From assembly GCF_003217355.1 (NCBI RefSeq), contig NZ_QJTK01000012.1, forward strand, positions 1-64,000: 64,000 nucleotides of DNA, in the 5' to 3' direction. How positions within the stretch are numbered: position 1 is the stretch's first letter; each line of letters begins with the position of its first letter. Made by a program: the position numbers and the translations under genes. This document shows positions 50,894-58,914 of the stretch, one piece after another. Source of the DNA: Rhodobacter viridis (lineage in GTDB: Bacteria; Pseudomonadota; Alphaproteobacteria; Rhodobacterales; Rhodobacteraceae). The notes under the pieces are model-generated. The model was not told the DNA's origin. It searched no databases and was given only the letters and a program-made list of their open reading frames with translations.

Positions 50894-51054
50894 GCGCAGC
50901 CCTCCCGCCGGTCCAGCATCGCCTCATACCGCTGTGCATGGTCGAACCCGGTGCTGAGCGCGGCGACAAGGTCGGACAGGGAAAACGGCACCGGCGCCCG
51001 GTCGTCGTGCCGGGGCAGGGCCGGACGGTTGCGAGTGAAGAGAGCAAGGGTCAT
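50890..51054 (-). CDS. Small hypothetical protein coupled to hemP (54 aa)
   Basis: A 54-aa polypeptide: a basic N-terminus (MTLALFTRNRPALPRHDDR), then SLSDLVAALSTGFDHAQRYEAMLDRREG, which would form one amphipathic helix. No family is recognised. The start at 51054 has GAGG eight bp upstream, and the GAGG-TTCA-CCTC inverted repeat there could cover the ribosome site. Its stop overlaps the hemP start by 4 nt, so it is the first gene of a two-gene unit. Iron-related regulation is inferred from hemP. Confidence 0.65.
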   Translation of the reverse strand: MTLALFTRNRPALPRHDDRAPVPFSLSDLVAALSTGFDHAQRYEAMLDRREGCA

Positions 51055-51221
51055 GAGGTGAACCTCGGCGGTTGTGGATGATGTGCTAAACCTGACTGAT
51101 TCAATCGGAAATGTAAAGCCGGAATCTTTTCGTCGGAAATTTCTTGACCCGCTTGGGTGGAAACCGCTTGGCAATCCGGCTGACTGCGGCTTCTCTGGAC
51201 GGGCAGGAGAGGGAGAGCCGG

Positions 51222-51953
51222 ATGCGGATCGGAATTCTGGGGACGGGCACGATTGCGAGCGCCGTGGTGCGCGGCATGGAGGGCGACGGGCACGAGATCA
51301 CCGTCTCCGAACGCGGCGCGGCCCATGCGGCGGCGCTGGCGCGGGACTGCGCCTGTGTCACCATCGCGCCCAATCAGGCGGTGCTGGAGCGCTCCGAGGT
51401 GGTGATCCTCGGCCTTGTGGCCGAAACGGCGGCGCAGCTTCTGCCCGACCTTGGCTTTCGGCCCGATCAGCGGGTGATCTCGCTGATGGCGGGGGCGACG
51501 CTGGCGCAGGTCGCGCAATGGGTCGCTCCGGCCCGGGCCGAGGCGGTGATGCTGCCCTATCCGGCGATCGCGACGGGCGGCTCGCCGATCCTCGCCTGTG
51601 GCGAGACCGCGCTGATCGAGACGCTGTTCGGGGCGCGCAACCGGATCTATGCGCTCGGCGCCGAGTCCGAGCTGACCGATTGGCTGGCCGCGCAGGCGGT
51701 GCTGTCGCCGGTGGCGCTTCTGGTGCAGGAAACGGCGGGCTGGCTTGCGGCGCGCAGCCGCGATCCGGCGGCGGGCGAGGCCTTCCTGCGCCATCTGGTC
51801 GGCGTCAGTCTGCAGGCCGGGCCGGTCGCCGATCTGCTGGCCGCGCTCGACACCGAGGGGGGCTACAACCAGCGCCTGCGCCGCCACATGGAAGCGGCGG
51901 GGATGGTGCCCGATCTGCTGGCGGGGCTCGACCGTCTGGCCGGGCGCAGCTAG
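51222..51953 (+). CDS. Pyrroline-5-carboxylate reductase-like NADP oxidoreductase
   Basis: A 243-aa protein with the ProC/F420-oxidoreductase-type NAD(P) fold MRIGILGTGTIASAVVRGM, VVILGLVA and VISLMAGATLAQVAQWV. The C-terminal dimerisation helices (QETAGWLAARSRDPAAGEAFLRHLVG, TEGGYNQRLRRHM) resemble ProC, but the ProC signature (usually PGG(S/T)T) is only loosely present (DTEGGYN). It may be an ancillary P5C reductase or a different imine reductase. GGAGAGGGAGAG lies upstream. Its stop overlaps that of the convergent GlxA-type gene as CTAG. Confidence 0.72.
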   Translation: MRIGILGTGTIASAVVRGMEGDGHEITVSERGAAHAAALARDCACVTIAPNQAVLERSEVVILGLVAETAAQLLPDLGFRPDQRVISLMAGATLAQVAQWVAPARAEAVMLPYPAIATGGSPILACGETALIETLFGARNRIYALGAESELTDWLAAQAVLSPVALLVQETAGWLAARSRDPAAGEAFLRHLVGVSLQAGPVADLLAALDTEGGYNQRLRRHMEAAGMVPDLLAGLDRLAGRS

Positions 51954-52978
51954 CGCGGCTGCGGCGCCGGGGCGCTGAGCGTGCGGTTGAATTTCGTCGG
52001 CGCCACCCCGAACCGGGCGCGGAAGCTGCGCGAGAAATGCGCCACGGTCGAAAATCCGCAGGCGACGGCGACCTCGATCAGCGTCATCTCGGTGGTCGAC
52101 AGCAGGTTGCGGGCGTGATCGAGCCGCAGCCCGCGGTAGAAGTCCCCGGGCGTCTCGCCCAGCACCGACAGGAACATCCGCTCCACATGGCGGCGCGAAT
52201 AGCCCGAGGCGGTGACGATCTCGGCCAGCGGCACCGGGTCTTCCAGATGCGCCTTCATCCGCGCCACCATCGCGATCAACCCCGGATTGCGCGAGCGGAT
52301 CAGCACCGACAGCGCCGAGCGCTGCGCCGCATCGACCCCCACCATCACCTTGCGCAGGCACATCTCCGACACCATCGCGGCGAATTCCGCGCCATGATCC
52401 TGCGCGATCAGCGAAATCATCATGTCGGTCGAGGCCGCGCCGCCACCGCAGGTCATCACCTTCGCCGCGATCTCGAACATCGCGGGCGTGGGGGTCAGTT
52501 CAGGAAAATCCTCGCAAAAGGCGGGCTGGTTTTCCCAATGCAGGGTGAAACTTGCCCGGTCCAGCAAGCCCGCCTTGGCCAGCGCGACGGCGCCGGTGCA
52601 GATCCCGCCCACGGTGCCGCCAAAGCGTGCATGCGCCCGCACCAGCGCCACCACCGGCTCCGCCGCGGCGGCCGCGGCCGGATTGCCCGAGCAGACGAAC
52701 AGCCGGGTGTCCCGGGGCAGGGCGGCCAGCGGCCCATCGGTGCAGACCGAAATCCCCGAAGACGAGGCGACGGCGGCACCGCCCTCTGACAGCAGCCGCC
52801 ACTGATAAAGCGGCTGTTGCGAGAGTTGATTGGCAATCCGCAGCGGCTCCACCGCCGAGGAAAAGGCAAGCAGGGTGAAGCCCGGCACGAGCAGGAACGC
52901 GTATTTGCGGGTCTCGCCCGGGGTTTCGACGGGAAAGAAGGCCGCGCCCTGCGGCACGAGCGGAAGCGAATCGGTCAT
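51950..52978 (-). CDS. GlxA-family AraC-type transcriptional regulator
   Basis: A 342-aa regulator. The N-terminal DJ-1/PfpI-like domain (FLLVPGFTLLAFSSAVEPLRIANQLS, then GTVGGICTGAVALAKAGLLD) keeps a Cys at the usual position. The C-terminal AraC domain has PVPLAEIVTASGYSRRHVERMFLSVLGETPGDFYRGLRLDHARNLL and VAVACGFSTVAHFSRSFRARFGVAP. Relatives include GbdR/CdhR, which control glycine betaine, carnitine or arginine catabolism. It lies 72 bp downstream of iolB on the same strand, so it might be cotranscribed with the inositol genes, but the family does not suggest inositol sensing. Confidence 0.86.
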   Translation of the reverse strand: MTDSLPLVPQGAAFFPVETPGETRKYAFLLVPGFTLLAFSSAVEPLRIANQLSQQPLYQWRLLSEGGAAVASSSGISVCTDGPLAALPRDTRLFVCSGNPAAAAAAEPVVALVRAHARFGGTVGGICTGAVALAKAGLLDRASFTLHWENQPAFCEDFPELTPTPAMFEIAAKVMTCGGGAASTDMMISLIAQDHGAEFAAMVSEMCLRKVMVGVDAAQRSALSVLIRSRNPGLIAMVARMKAHLEDPVPLAEIVTASGYSRRHVERMFLSVLGETPGDFYRGLRLDHARNLLSTTEMTLIEVAVACGFSTVAHFSRSFRARFGVAPTKFNRTLSAPAPQPR

Positions 52979-53050
52979 CGGGTCCCCGAAGCGTGGATAT
53001 CCCTGCGTGACACGACGACGCGGGGGATCGCAACAGCCCCGCGCGGCCCC

Positions 53051-53854
53051 TCAGGCATCCCGGGTCAGGATCCATTCGCTGGCGGGATCGGGCTGGAAGC
53101 GCCAGTTCCGCCGCGGCCCGGCCATGACGTTGAGGTAATACATCTCGAAGCCATAGGGGGCGCCGCAGGGGTGATGGCCGCGCGGGACGCAGACAACATC
53201 GCCATCCTTCACCGCCATCGTCTCGTCAAGGCTGCCGTCTTCGGTATAGACCCGCTGCACCCCCCAGCCCTGCGCCGGGTTGAGCCGGTGGTAATAGGTC
53301 TCCTCGAGATAGGTGATGCGGGGGAAGTCATCCTCGTCATGGCGGTGGCTCGGATAGGACGACCAATGACCCGCAGGCGTAAACACCTCGGTGACCAGCA
53401 GGCTGTCGCAATAATCCTCGTTTTCCATCGCGATGTTGTTGATGTGACGGGTGTTTCCGCCCTTCCCGCGCGGCGTGAGCGTGATCCCCTCCGGCCCGAT
53501 CCGGCGCGCAGGATGCCCGCCCTTGCCCGGCGCGGCACAGACGGCAATCGTGCAGTCGGTCTCGGCCACGGCCGACCAATCCTGCCCGTTCGGCACATAA
53601 AGACAATGCGGCGGGGTCTTCTCGAAGACATTCATCCGCTCGCCGAGCATGCCCCAATCCTGCCCGGCCGCGGTCAGATGCGCCTTGCCCTCGACCATGA
53701 CCAGGATCACCTCGTTGCCCCCGGTCGCCTCGGCCGTCCCCTCGCCCGCGCGCAGCCGGTAAAGCGAGAACCCCACATAGCGCCATCCCGCCGAGGCCGG
53801 GGTGATCTCATGCACCTTCCCATGCGCCCCGAAAGGCTTGCGCAGCAACGTCAT
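53051..53854 (-). CDS. iolB: 5-deoxy-glucuronate isomerase
   Basis: A 267-aa bicupin that converts 5-deoxy-glucuronate to 2-deoxy-5-keto-gluconate in myo-inositol breakdown. Family features are ITPASAGWRYVGFSLYRLRAGEG, the metal-site region HWSSYPSHRHDEDDFPRITYLEETYYHRLNPAQGWG and the C-terminal GDVVCVPRGHHPCGAPYGFEMYYLNVMAG. It is the last recognised iol gene of the operon. The gap to iolE holds one copy of the intergenic repeat. Confidence 0.96.
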   Translation of the reverse strand: MTLLRKPFGAHGKVHEITPASAGWRYVGFSLYRLRAGEGTAEATGGNEVILVMVEGKAHLTAAGQDWGMLGERMNVFEKTPPHCLYVPNGQDWSAVAETDCTIAVCAAPGKGGHPARRIGPEGITLTPRGKGGNTRHINNIAMENEDYCDSLLVTEVFTPAGHWSSYPSHRHDEDDFPRITYLEETYYHRLNPAQGWGVQRVYTEDGSLDETMAVKDGDVVCVPRGHHPCGAPYGFEMYYLNVMAGPRRNWRFQPDPASEWILTRDA

Positions 53855-53864
53855 CCCGTGTCCC

Positions 53865-53918
53865 TTTATCTTGCACTAAATACCTCGGATGGGGTCCGGA
53901 GAAGGCAGCGCCTTCCCC
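53865..53918. repeat. Intergenic repeat copy A (iolE/iolB junction)
   Basis: TTTATCTTGCACTAAATACCTCGG is followed by a GGTCC core and the hairpin GAAGGC-AGC-GCCTTC. The left block and the hairpin position align with copies at 54885 and 56826, while the stem sequence differs yet stays paired. Confidence 0.75.
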
Positions 53919-53939
53919 GTGTTTTGGCCCCGGCTTTCG

Positions 53940-54860
53940 TTACGAACAGCCGCAGCCGCACCCGGCATCGAGCCCCGCCGCCCGCGCCGCCGCCTTCAGC
54001 GACTTCAGCCCCAGCGACTGATACTGCAGCGGATTGCGCAGCTTCGGATCCTGCTCGGCCTCGATCACCAGCCAGCCGCTGTAATGCGCGCTCGCAAGGA
54101 TCCGCATCAGCGGCAGGAAGTCGATCGCCCCTTCGGGATCGCCCGGCACGGTGAAAGCCCCGGCCAGAACGCCCTGCAGGAAGGACAGATTCTCGGCCCG
54201 GACCCGGTCACAGATCGCGCGACGGATGTTCTTGGAATGGAAATGCGCAACGCGCCCCACATGCCGCGCCAGAACTTCCTCGGGGTTGCCGCCGCCAAAG
54301 GTGCAATGCCCGGCATCGAACAACAGGTGCGCATGCGGCCCGGTCGCGGCCATGAAGGCGTCGATTTCTTCCGGACTTTCGACCACGGTGCCCATATGGT
54401 GGTGATAAGCAAGCGTCACGCCCTCGGAGGCCAGATAGGCCGCAAAGGCCTCGATCTTCGCGCCAAAGGCCACCATCTCGTCAGCCGTCAGGCGCGGCCG
54501 CGCATTCACCGGCGTCGTCGGGCTGCCATGCACGGTGTTCGAGCATTCGCAGACGATGCAGACCTTGCAGCCGTTCTCCTTCAGCTTCGCCAGATGCCCC
54601 TGCACCGACTTGATCTCGTCCTCGACCGAGCCGACGAGCAGATTGGTCGAATACCAGCCCGAGACGAACTTCAGCCCATACGCCCCCAGCAGCGCCTTCA
54701 GCGCGACCGGATCCTCGGGCCAGCGGTGGCCGTTCTCGATACCGTCAAAGCCGATCTCGCGGCCCGCTTCGCGCAGGATCTGCTCGGTCGGAATATCGGC
54801 GCCGATCGTCTGATCGTCATCATTCGCCCAGGCGATGGGGTTCGTGCCGTAAAGGATCAT
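53940..54860 (-). CDS. iolE: Myo-inosose-2 dehydratase
   Basis: A 306-aa TIM-barrel enzyme (AP-endonuclease 2 fold) that dehydrates 2-keto-myo-inositol to the diketone. Matching segments are MILYGTNPIAWANDDDQTIGADIPTEQIL, FDGIENGHRWPEDP, LAYHHHMGTVVE, LLFDAGHCTFGG and GWLVIEAEQDP, which carry the metal ligands. GAGGAAAAG precedes the ATG. The last residues, DAGCGCGCS, are Cys/Gly-rich and unusual. The downstream gene is iolB. Confidence 0.95.
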   Translation of the reverse strand: MILYGTNPIAWANDDDQTIGADIPTEQILREAGREIGFDGIENGHRWPEDPVALKALLGAYGLKFVSGWYSTNLLVGSVEDEIKSVQGHLAKLKENGCKVCIVCECSNTVHGSPTTPVNARPRLTADEMVAFGAKIEAFAAYLASEGVTLAYHHHMGTVVESPEEIDAFMAATGPHAHLLFDAGHCTFGGGNPEEVLARHVGRVAHFHSKNIRRAICDRVRAENLSFLQGVLAGAFTVPGDPEGAIDFLPLMRILASAHYSGWLVIEAEQDPKLRNPLQYQSLGLKSLKAAARAAGLDAGCGCGCS

Positions 54861-54884
54861 CTTTTCCTCTTTTCCCGGGCCTTG

Positions 54885-54933
54885 TTTTTTCTTGGCCCAA
54901 ATACGCTGGGGGGTCCGGGGGCAAAGCCCCCGG
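54885..54933. repeat. Intergenic repeat copy B (iolD/iolE junction)
   Basis: A T-rich block ending in TCTTGGCCCAAATACGCTGG precedes GGGTCC and the hairpin CCGGGGGC-AAA-GCCCCCGG (54915-54922 with 54926-54933). It is aligned with copies A and C. Confidence 0.8.
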
Positions 54934-54941
54934 CCTTCGGT

Positions 54942-56783
54942 TCAGTTCACGACATTCTGCCGGGCGGCGGCCTTCACATAGCGCTCGCGCGCCGCCTCAA
55001 GCCGCGCAGGCCCGCCCACTTGCGGCACGGCCACATCCCACCAATGCCCGCCCGCGCCGGTGCCCGGCACCGGATCGGTGTCGATCAGGATCACGCTCGG
55101 GATCTTGCGCCCGCGCGCGGCGACGATCGCGGCTTCCAGATCGGCGATCGAGCCGACCTTCTCGGCATGCGCCCCCATCGAGGCCGCATGGGCGACGAAA
55201 TCGATCTGCGGCCCCTCTTCGATGCGGCAGTCCTTGTAAAGGTTGTTGAACTCGGCCCCGCCGCATTCCTGCTGCAGCCGGTTGATGCAGCCATAGCCAC
55301 GGTTGTCGGTCAGCACGATGGTGAAGGGCACATGACGCATCACCGCGGTGGCAAGCTCCGAATTCGCCATCATGTAGCTGCCATCACCGACGAAACAGAT
55401 CACCTCTTTCCCGGGGCGGGCGAGCGCAATCCCCAGCGCCCCCGCCACCTCGTAGCCCATGCAGGAATAGCCGTATTCCATGTGATAGCCGCCTGGCGCC
55501 GCCTGCCAAAGCACCTGCAGCGCCCCCGGCATCGTGCCCGCCGCGCACATCACGATGCTGTCCTTCGTCACCACCCGCTGCACCGCGCCGATCACCTGCG
55601 CATCCGAGGGCAGATTGTTCGCATCGCCTCGCGCGGGCGGCGCCGTCACCACCTTCACCGCAGCCTGCCAGGCCAGCCGCGAGGCCGCATCAAAGGCCGG
55701 GGCCTTGTGATCGCCAAGCGCCGCGGAGATCTTCTGCAAGCAGACCTTGGCATCGCCGACAAGCCCGACCGCCCCGTGCTTGAGCGCGTCATAGCCCGCA
55801 AGGTTGATGCTCACGAGCTTGCGCCCTTCGGCCCCGAAAACCGTCCATGAGCCGGTGGTGAAATCCTGAAACCGGGTGCCGACCCCCAGCACCAGATCGG
55901 CCTTGGCACAAAGCTCGTTGGCACAGGCCGAACCGGTCACCCCGGGCGAGCCGAAGTTGAACGCATCGTCCCAGCCATTCGCTCCCTTGCCCGCCTGGGT
56001 CTCGACAAAGGGAATGTTGTGGGCCGCTGCGAAGGCCGCCAGATCGGCCTCGGCACCCGAATAGATCACCCCGCCGCCCGCGACGATCACCGGGGCTTCG
56101 GCCGCCTTGATCAGCGCCACGACCTCGGCCAGTTCCTGCAGATCCGGCTCGGGGCGGCGGATGCGCCAGACCTTCGGCGCGAAGAACTCGACCGGATAGT
56201 CGAAAGCCTCGGCCTGCACGTCCTGACAGAAGGCGAGACAGACCGGGCCGCAATTGGCCGGATCGGTCATCACCGCGAAAGCGCGGGGCAGGGCGGTCAG
56301 CAGATGCTCGGGCCGCGAAATCCGGTCGAAATAGCGCACCACCGGGCGGAAGCAGTCATTGGCCGAAATCGTGCCGTCGTCGAAATCCTCGATCTGCTGC
56401 AGCACCGGATCGGGGCGGCGGTTGGCAAAGACATCGCCCGGGATGAAAAGCACGGGCAAGCGGTTCACATGGGCGAGCGCCGCCGCCGTCACCATGTTCG
56501 TCGCCCCCGGCCCGATCGAGGAGGTCACCGCCATCGCGCGCTTACGCTTCATCGTCTTCGCATAGGCAATCGCCGCATGGGCCATCGTCTGCTCGTTCTG
56601 CCCCCGCCAGGTCGGCAGCGCATCGCCGATGCCGTGCAAAGCCTCGCCGATCCCCGCCACGTTGCCGTGGCCGAAAATCGCCCAGACGCCTTCGAGGAAG
56701 CGCTCGCCTTCCTCGGTCATCTGCACCGAAAGCCAGCGCATCATCGCCTGCGCCGCCGTCAACCGGATCGTCTCACCCGCCAT
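54942..56783 (-). CDS. iolD: 3D-(3,5/4)-trihydroxycyclohexane-1,2-dione acylhydrolase
   Basis: A 613-aa thiamine-diphosphate enzyme that opens the inositol ring to give 5-deoxy-glucuronate. It has the usual PYR, central and PP domains: N-terminal TAAQAMMRWLSVQ, the conserved EGVWAIFGHGNVAGIGEAL, then GPGATNMVTAAALAHVNRLPVL. The ThDP/Mg motif is GDGSYMMANSELATAV...DNRGYGCINRLQQ. GGGAGAGG lies upstream. Its position and neighbours match iolD exactly. Confidence 0.97.
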   Translation of the reverse strand: MAGETIRLTAAQAMMRWLSVQMTEEGERFLEGVWAIFGHGNVAGIGEALHGIGDALPTWRGQNEQTMAHAAIAYAKTMKRKRAMAVTSSIGPGATNMVTAAALAHVNRLPVLFIPGDVFANRRPDPVLQQIEDFDDGTISANDCFRPVVRYFDRISRPEHLLTALPRAFAVMTDPANCGPVCLAFCQDVQAEAFDYPVEFFAPKVWRIRRPEPDLQELAEVVALIKAAEAPVIVAGGGVIYSGAEADLAAFAAAHNIPFVETQAGKGANGWDDAFNFGSPGVTGSACANELCAKADLVLGVGTRFQDFTTGSWTVFGAEGRKLVSINLAGYDALKHGAVGLVGDAKVCLQKISAALGDHKAPAFDAASRLAWQAAVKVVTAPPARGDANNLPSDAQVIGAVQRVVTKDSIVMCAAGTMPGALQVLWQAAPGGYHMEYGYSCMGYEVAGALGIALARPGKEVICFVGDGSYMMANSELATAVMRHVPFTIVLTDNRGYGCINRLQQECGGAEFNNLYKDCRIEEGPQIDFVAHAASMGAHAEKVGSIADLEAAIVAARGRKIPSVILIDTDPVPGTGAGGHWWDVAVPQVGGPARLEAARERYVKAAARQNVVN

Positions 56784-56825
56784 CTTTCGCCTCTCCCGGG
56801 ATCAGCGGGCCAGAACCCGCAACCC

Positions 56826-56873
56826 TTTCATCTTGCTTCAAATATCTCGGGGGTGTGGGGGCAGCGCCCCCAC
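56826..56873. repeat. Intergenic repeat copy C (iolC/iolD junction)
   Basis: TTTCATCTTGCTTCAAATAT then CTCGGGGGT precedes the hairpin GTGGGGGC-AGC-GCCCCCAC (56855-56862 with 56866-56873). It is the third aligned copy in the operon. Confidence 0.8.
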
Positions 56874-56882
56874 CCGCCCGTT

Positions 56883-58799
56883 TCACCGCGCCGCCACGTG
56901 CCCCCGCGCACCGACCCGCGCCCGGTCCCAGACCGTGCACAGCCGCGCATAGCGCCGCGCCATTTCCGCCACCGCTTCCGCATCGCCGAGGTCGCCCTCG
57001 AACCAGGCCCGCGCGACGACGCCAAAGATCGTGCGACCCACGGCAAAGCCCTTCACCAGCGGGAAGCCCGCGGCGATGGCGAAGCTTTCCGCCAGATCCT
57101 CCTCGGGCGCATCAAGGCCCAGCACGACGATGCCGCGCGTATGCGGGTCGTTTTCCTCGATGGCGGCGCAGGCCGCGGCCCAGGCAGCCCGCGTCGCCAT
57201 CGGTTCCAGCTTCCACCAGTCGGGGCAAACGCCCGCCGCGTAGAACTGCCGGATCAGCGTTGCCGTCGTGGTCTCGGTCACCGGACCGACCTTCGACGGG
57301 ATGATTTCCAGAAGGAATTCCAGACGGTTGCGCCGCGCCGCCGTGTAAAGACGCACCACCTCCGCCTCCTGCGCGCGGCGCAGATCGGGCGCGTCGTCAG
57401 GGTGGCAGAAGACGAGCACCTTCACCACATTCTCGCGCGCCCAGTTTTCCAGACCGCCGCAATCGGGGCCAAGCTCGGGCTCCAGCTCCAAGGGCCGCGA
57501 GCCCGGCCATTCGCAGGGCCGCCCGATCCAGAGCCCGGTTCCGCTCGCCGCATGCAGCGCCTTCCGGCCGATGCGGTTGTCGCACAGGATGCCGTAGCCG
57601 GGGCGTCCGCCCTGCACCTCGCGCGCGGCGGCCAGACACAGCTCCTTGAACCGGCTGCCCTTGTCGGCGGTGAAGCCGGGCAATTGCTCCAGCTGCATCC
57701 GGTGGTCGAAGGCAAAGACCCGCATCGTCGACCAATCGCCCTTGCGGGTCGTCGCCCAATGCACCTGCTCAAGCTCGGCATCATTGCGCAGATCCGGCCG
57801 CACCACCCCGCGCCGCAGGAAGAACTTCAGCTCCTCGAGGCTCGGATAGGCCGGAGTGCAGCCGTGACGGCTGACCGCGAAAGCCCCGCAGGCATTGGCA
57901 TATTCGAGCGCGCGCGGCCAGGCCTCACCATCGAGCCAGCCCTTCAGAAGCCCCGAAAAGAACCCGTCCCCGGCGCCGAGCACGTTGAAGACCTCGATCG
58001 GGAAACCGGGGCCGCTTTGGCCGTCATCGAGGCTGTCGGGAATGGTTCCCTCGAAGGCCACCGCCCCCTTGGCGCCGCGCTTGCAAACGAGCGTCGCGTT
58101 CGACACCGCCCGCACTGCCCGCAAAGCCGCGATCGTGTCGGTGCTGCCGCCCGCGATATGGAATTCCTCTTCCGTGCCGACGATCAGATCGAAAAGATGC
58201 AGCGTGCCCAGAAGCTTCGCCGTCACCTTGGCGCTTTCGACAAAGCGGCTTTCGCCCGCGCCATGCCCCGCCACGCCCCAGAGGTTCGGCCGGTAATCGA
58301 TATCGAGCGCCGTCTTCGCCCCATGCTTGCGCGCCAGGGCCAGCGCCTTCAGCACGGCGGCTTCGGTGCGCGGGTGCGACAGATGCGTGCCGGTGGCCAG
58401 AACCGAGCGGGCTTCGGCGATGAACCCCTCCTCGATATCGGCCTCGCAAAGCGCCATGTCGGCGCAATTCTCGCGGTAGAAGATCAGCGGGAACTGCTCC
58501 TCGTCGCGGATGCCGAGGATGACGAGCGCCGTCAGCCGCTCGGGATCGGTCTTCACGCCGCGCACATCGACGCCCTCGCGCCCGAGCTGCTCGCGGATGA
58601 AGCGCCCCATATGTTCGTCGCCCACCCGCGTGATCAAGGCCGAGCGCAGCCCCAGACGCGCGGTGCCGCAGGCGATATTCGTCGGCGAGCCGCCGATGTA
58701 TTTCTGAAACGACCCCATATCCTCGAGCCGCCCGCCCACTTGCGTCCCGTAAAGGTCCACGCCAGCCCGGCCTATGGTGATCACATCAAGGGTCTTCAT
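56883..58799 (-). CDS. iolC: 5-dehydro-2-deoxygluconokinase fused to DUF2090 aldolase-like domain
   Basis: A 638-aa fusion. Residues 1 to about 330 form a PfkB-type kinase: LDVITIGRAGVDLYG, GGSPTNIACGTARLG and the catalytic FNVLGAGDGFFSGLLKGW. Residues about 340-638 form the DUF2090 TIM-barrel domain, with VFAFDHRMQLEQLP, GYGILCDNRIGRKAL, PSKVGPVTETTTATLIRQFYAAGVCPDWWKLEP and GFAVGRTIFGV. The fusion probably performs phosphorylation of 2-deoxy-5-keto-gluconate and the following aldol cleavage (the IolC and IolJ steps). The ribosome site is weak (GACCGAAAG). No separate iolJ was seen. Confidence 0.94.
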   Translation of the reverse strand: MKTLDVITIGRAGVDLYGTQVGGRLEDMGSFQKYIGGSPTNIACGTARLGLRSALITRVGDEHMGRFIREQLGREGVDVRGVKTDPERLTALVILGIRDEEQFPLIFYRENCADMALCEADIEEGFIAEARSVLATGTHLSHPRTEAAVLKALALARKHGAKTALDIDYRPNLWGVAGHGAGESRFVESAKVTAKLLGTLHLFDLIVGTEEEFHIAGGSTDTIAALRAVRAVSNATLVCKRGAKGAVAFEGTIPDSLDDGQSGPGFPIEVFNVLGAGDGFFSGLLKGWLDGEAWPRALEYANACGAFAVSRHGCTPAYPSLEELKFFLRRGVVRPDLRNDAELEQVHWATTRKGDWSTMRVFAFDHRMQLEQLPGFTADKGSRFKELCLAAAREVQGGRPGYGILCDNRIGRKALHAASGTGLWIGRPCEWPGSRPLELEPELGPDCGGLENWARENVVKVLVFCHPDDAPDLRRAQEAEVVRLYTAARRNRLEFLLEIIPSKVGPVTETTTATLIRQFYAAGVCPDWWKLEPMATRAAWAAACAAIEENDPHTRGIVVLGLDAPEEDLAESFAIAAGFPLVKGFAVGRTIFGVVARAWFEGDLGDAEAVAEMARRYARLCTVWDRARVGARGHVAAR

Positions 58800-58831
58800 C
58801 TTTCGGTCCTATCGGCTCGGGGTGGTCCGGA

Positions 58832-58908
58832 GGGGCCCGAAGGCCCCTTCGGGCAGGGGGTGCGGGGGGCGGCAGCCCCCCGTTCGGGTCCGGGCGCAGT
58901 ACGCCCGG
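58832..58908. repeat. Three tandem GC hairpins between iolI-like and iolC genes
   Basis: The 115-bp gap holds three perfect stems: GGGGCC-CGAA-GGCCCC (58832-58847), GGGGGGC-GGCA-GCCCCCC (58864-58881) and CCGGGCG-N5-CGCCCGG (58890-58908). A CTCGGGG-TGGTCCGG segment before them resembles the core of the repeat copies A-C. They may act as mRNA-stability or attenuation elements. Confidence 0.65.
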
Positions 58909-58914
58909 AAACCG

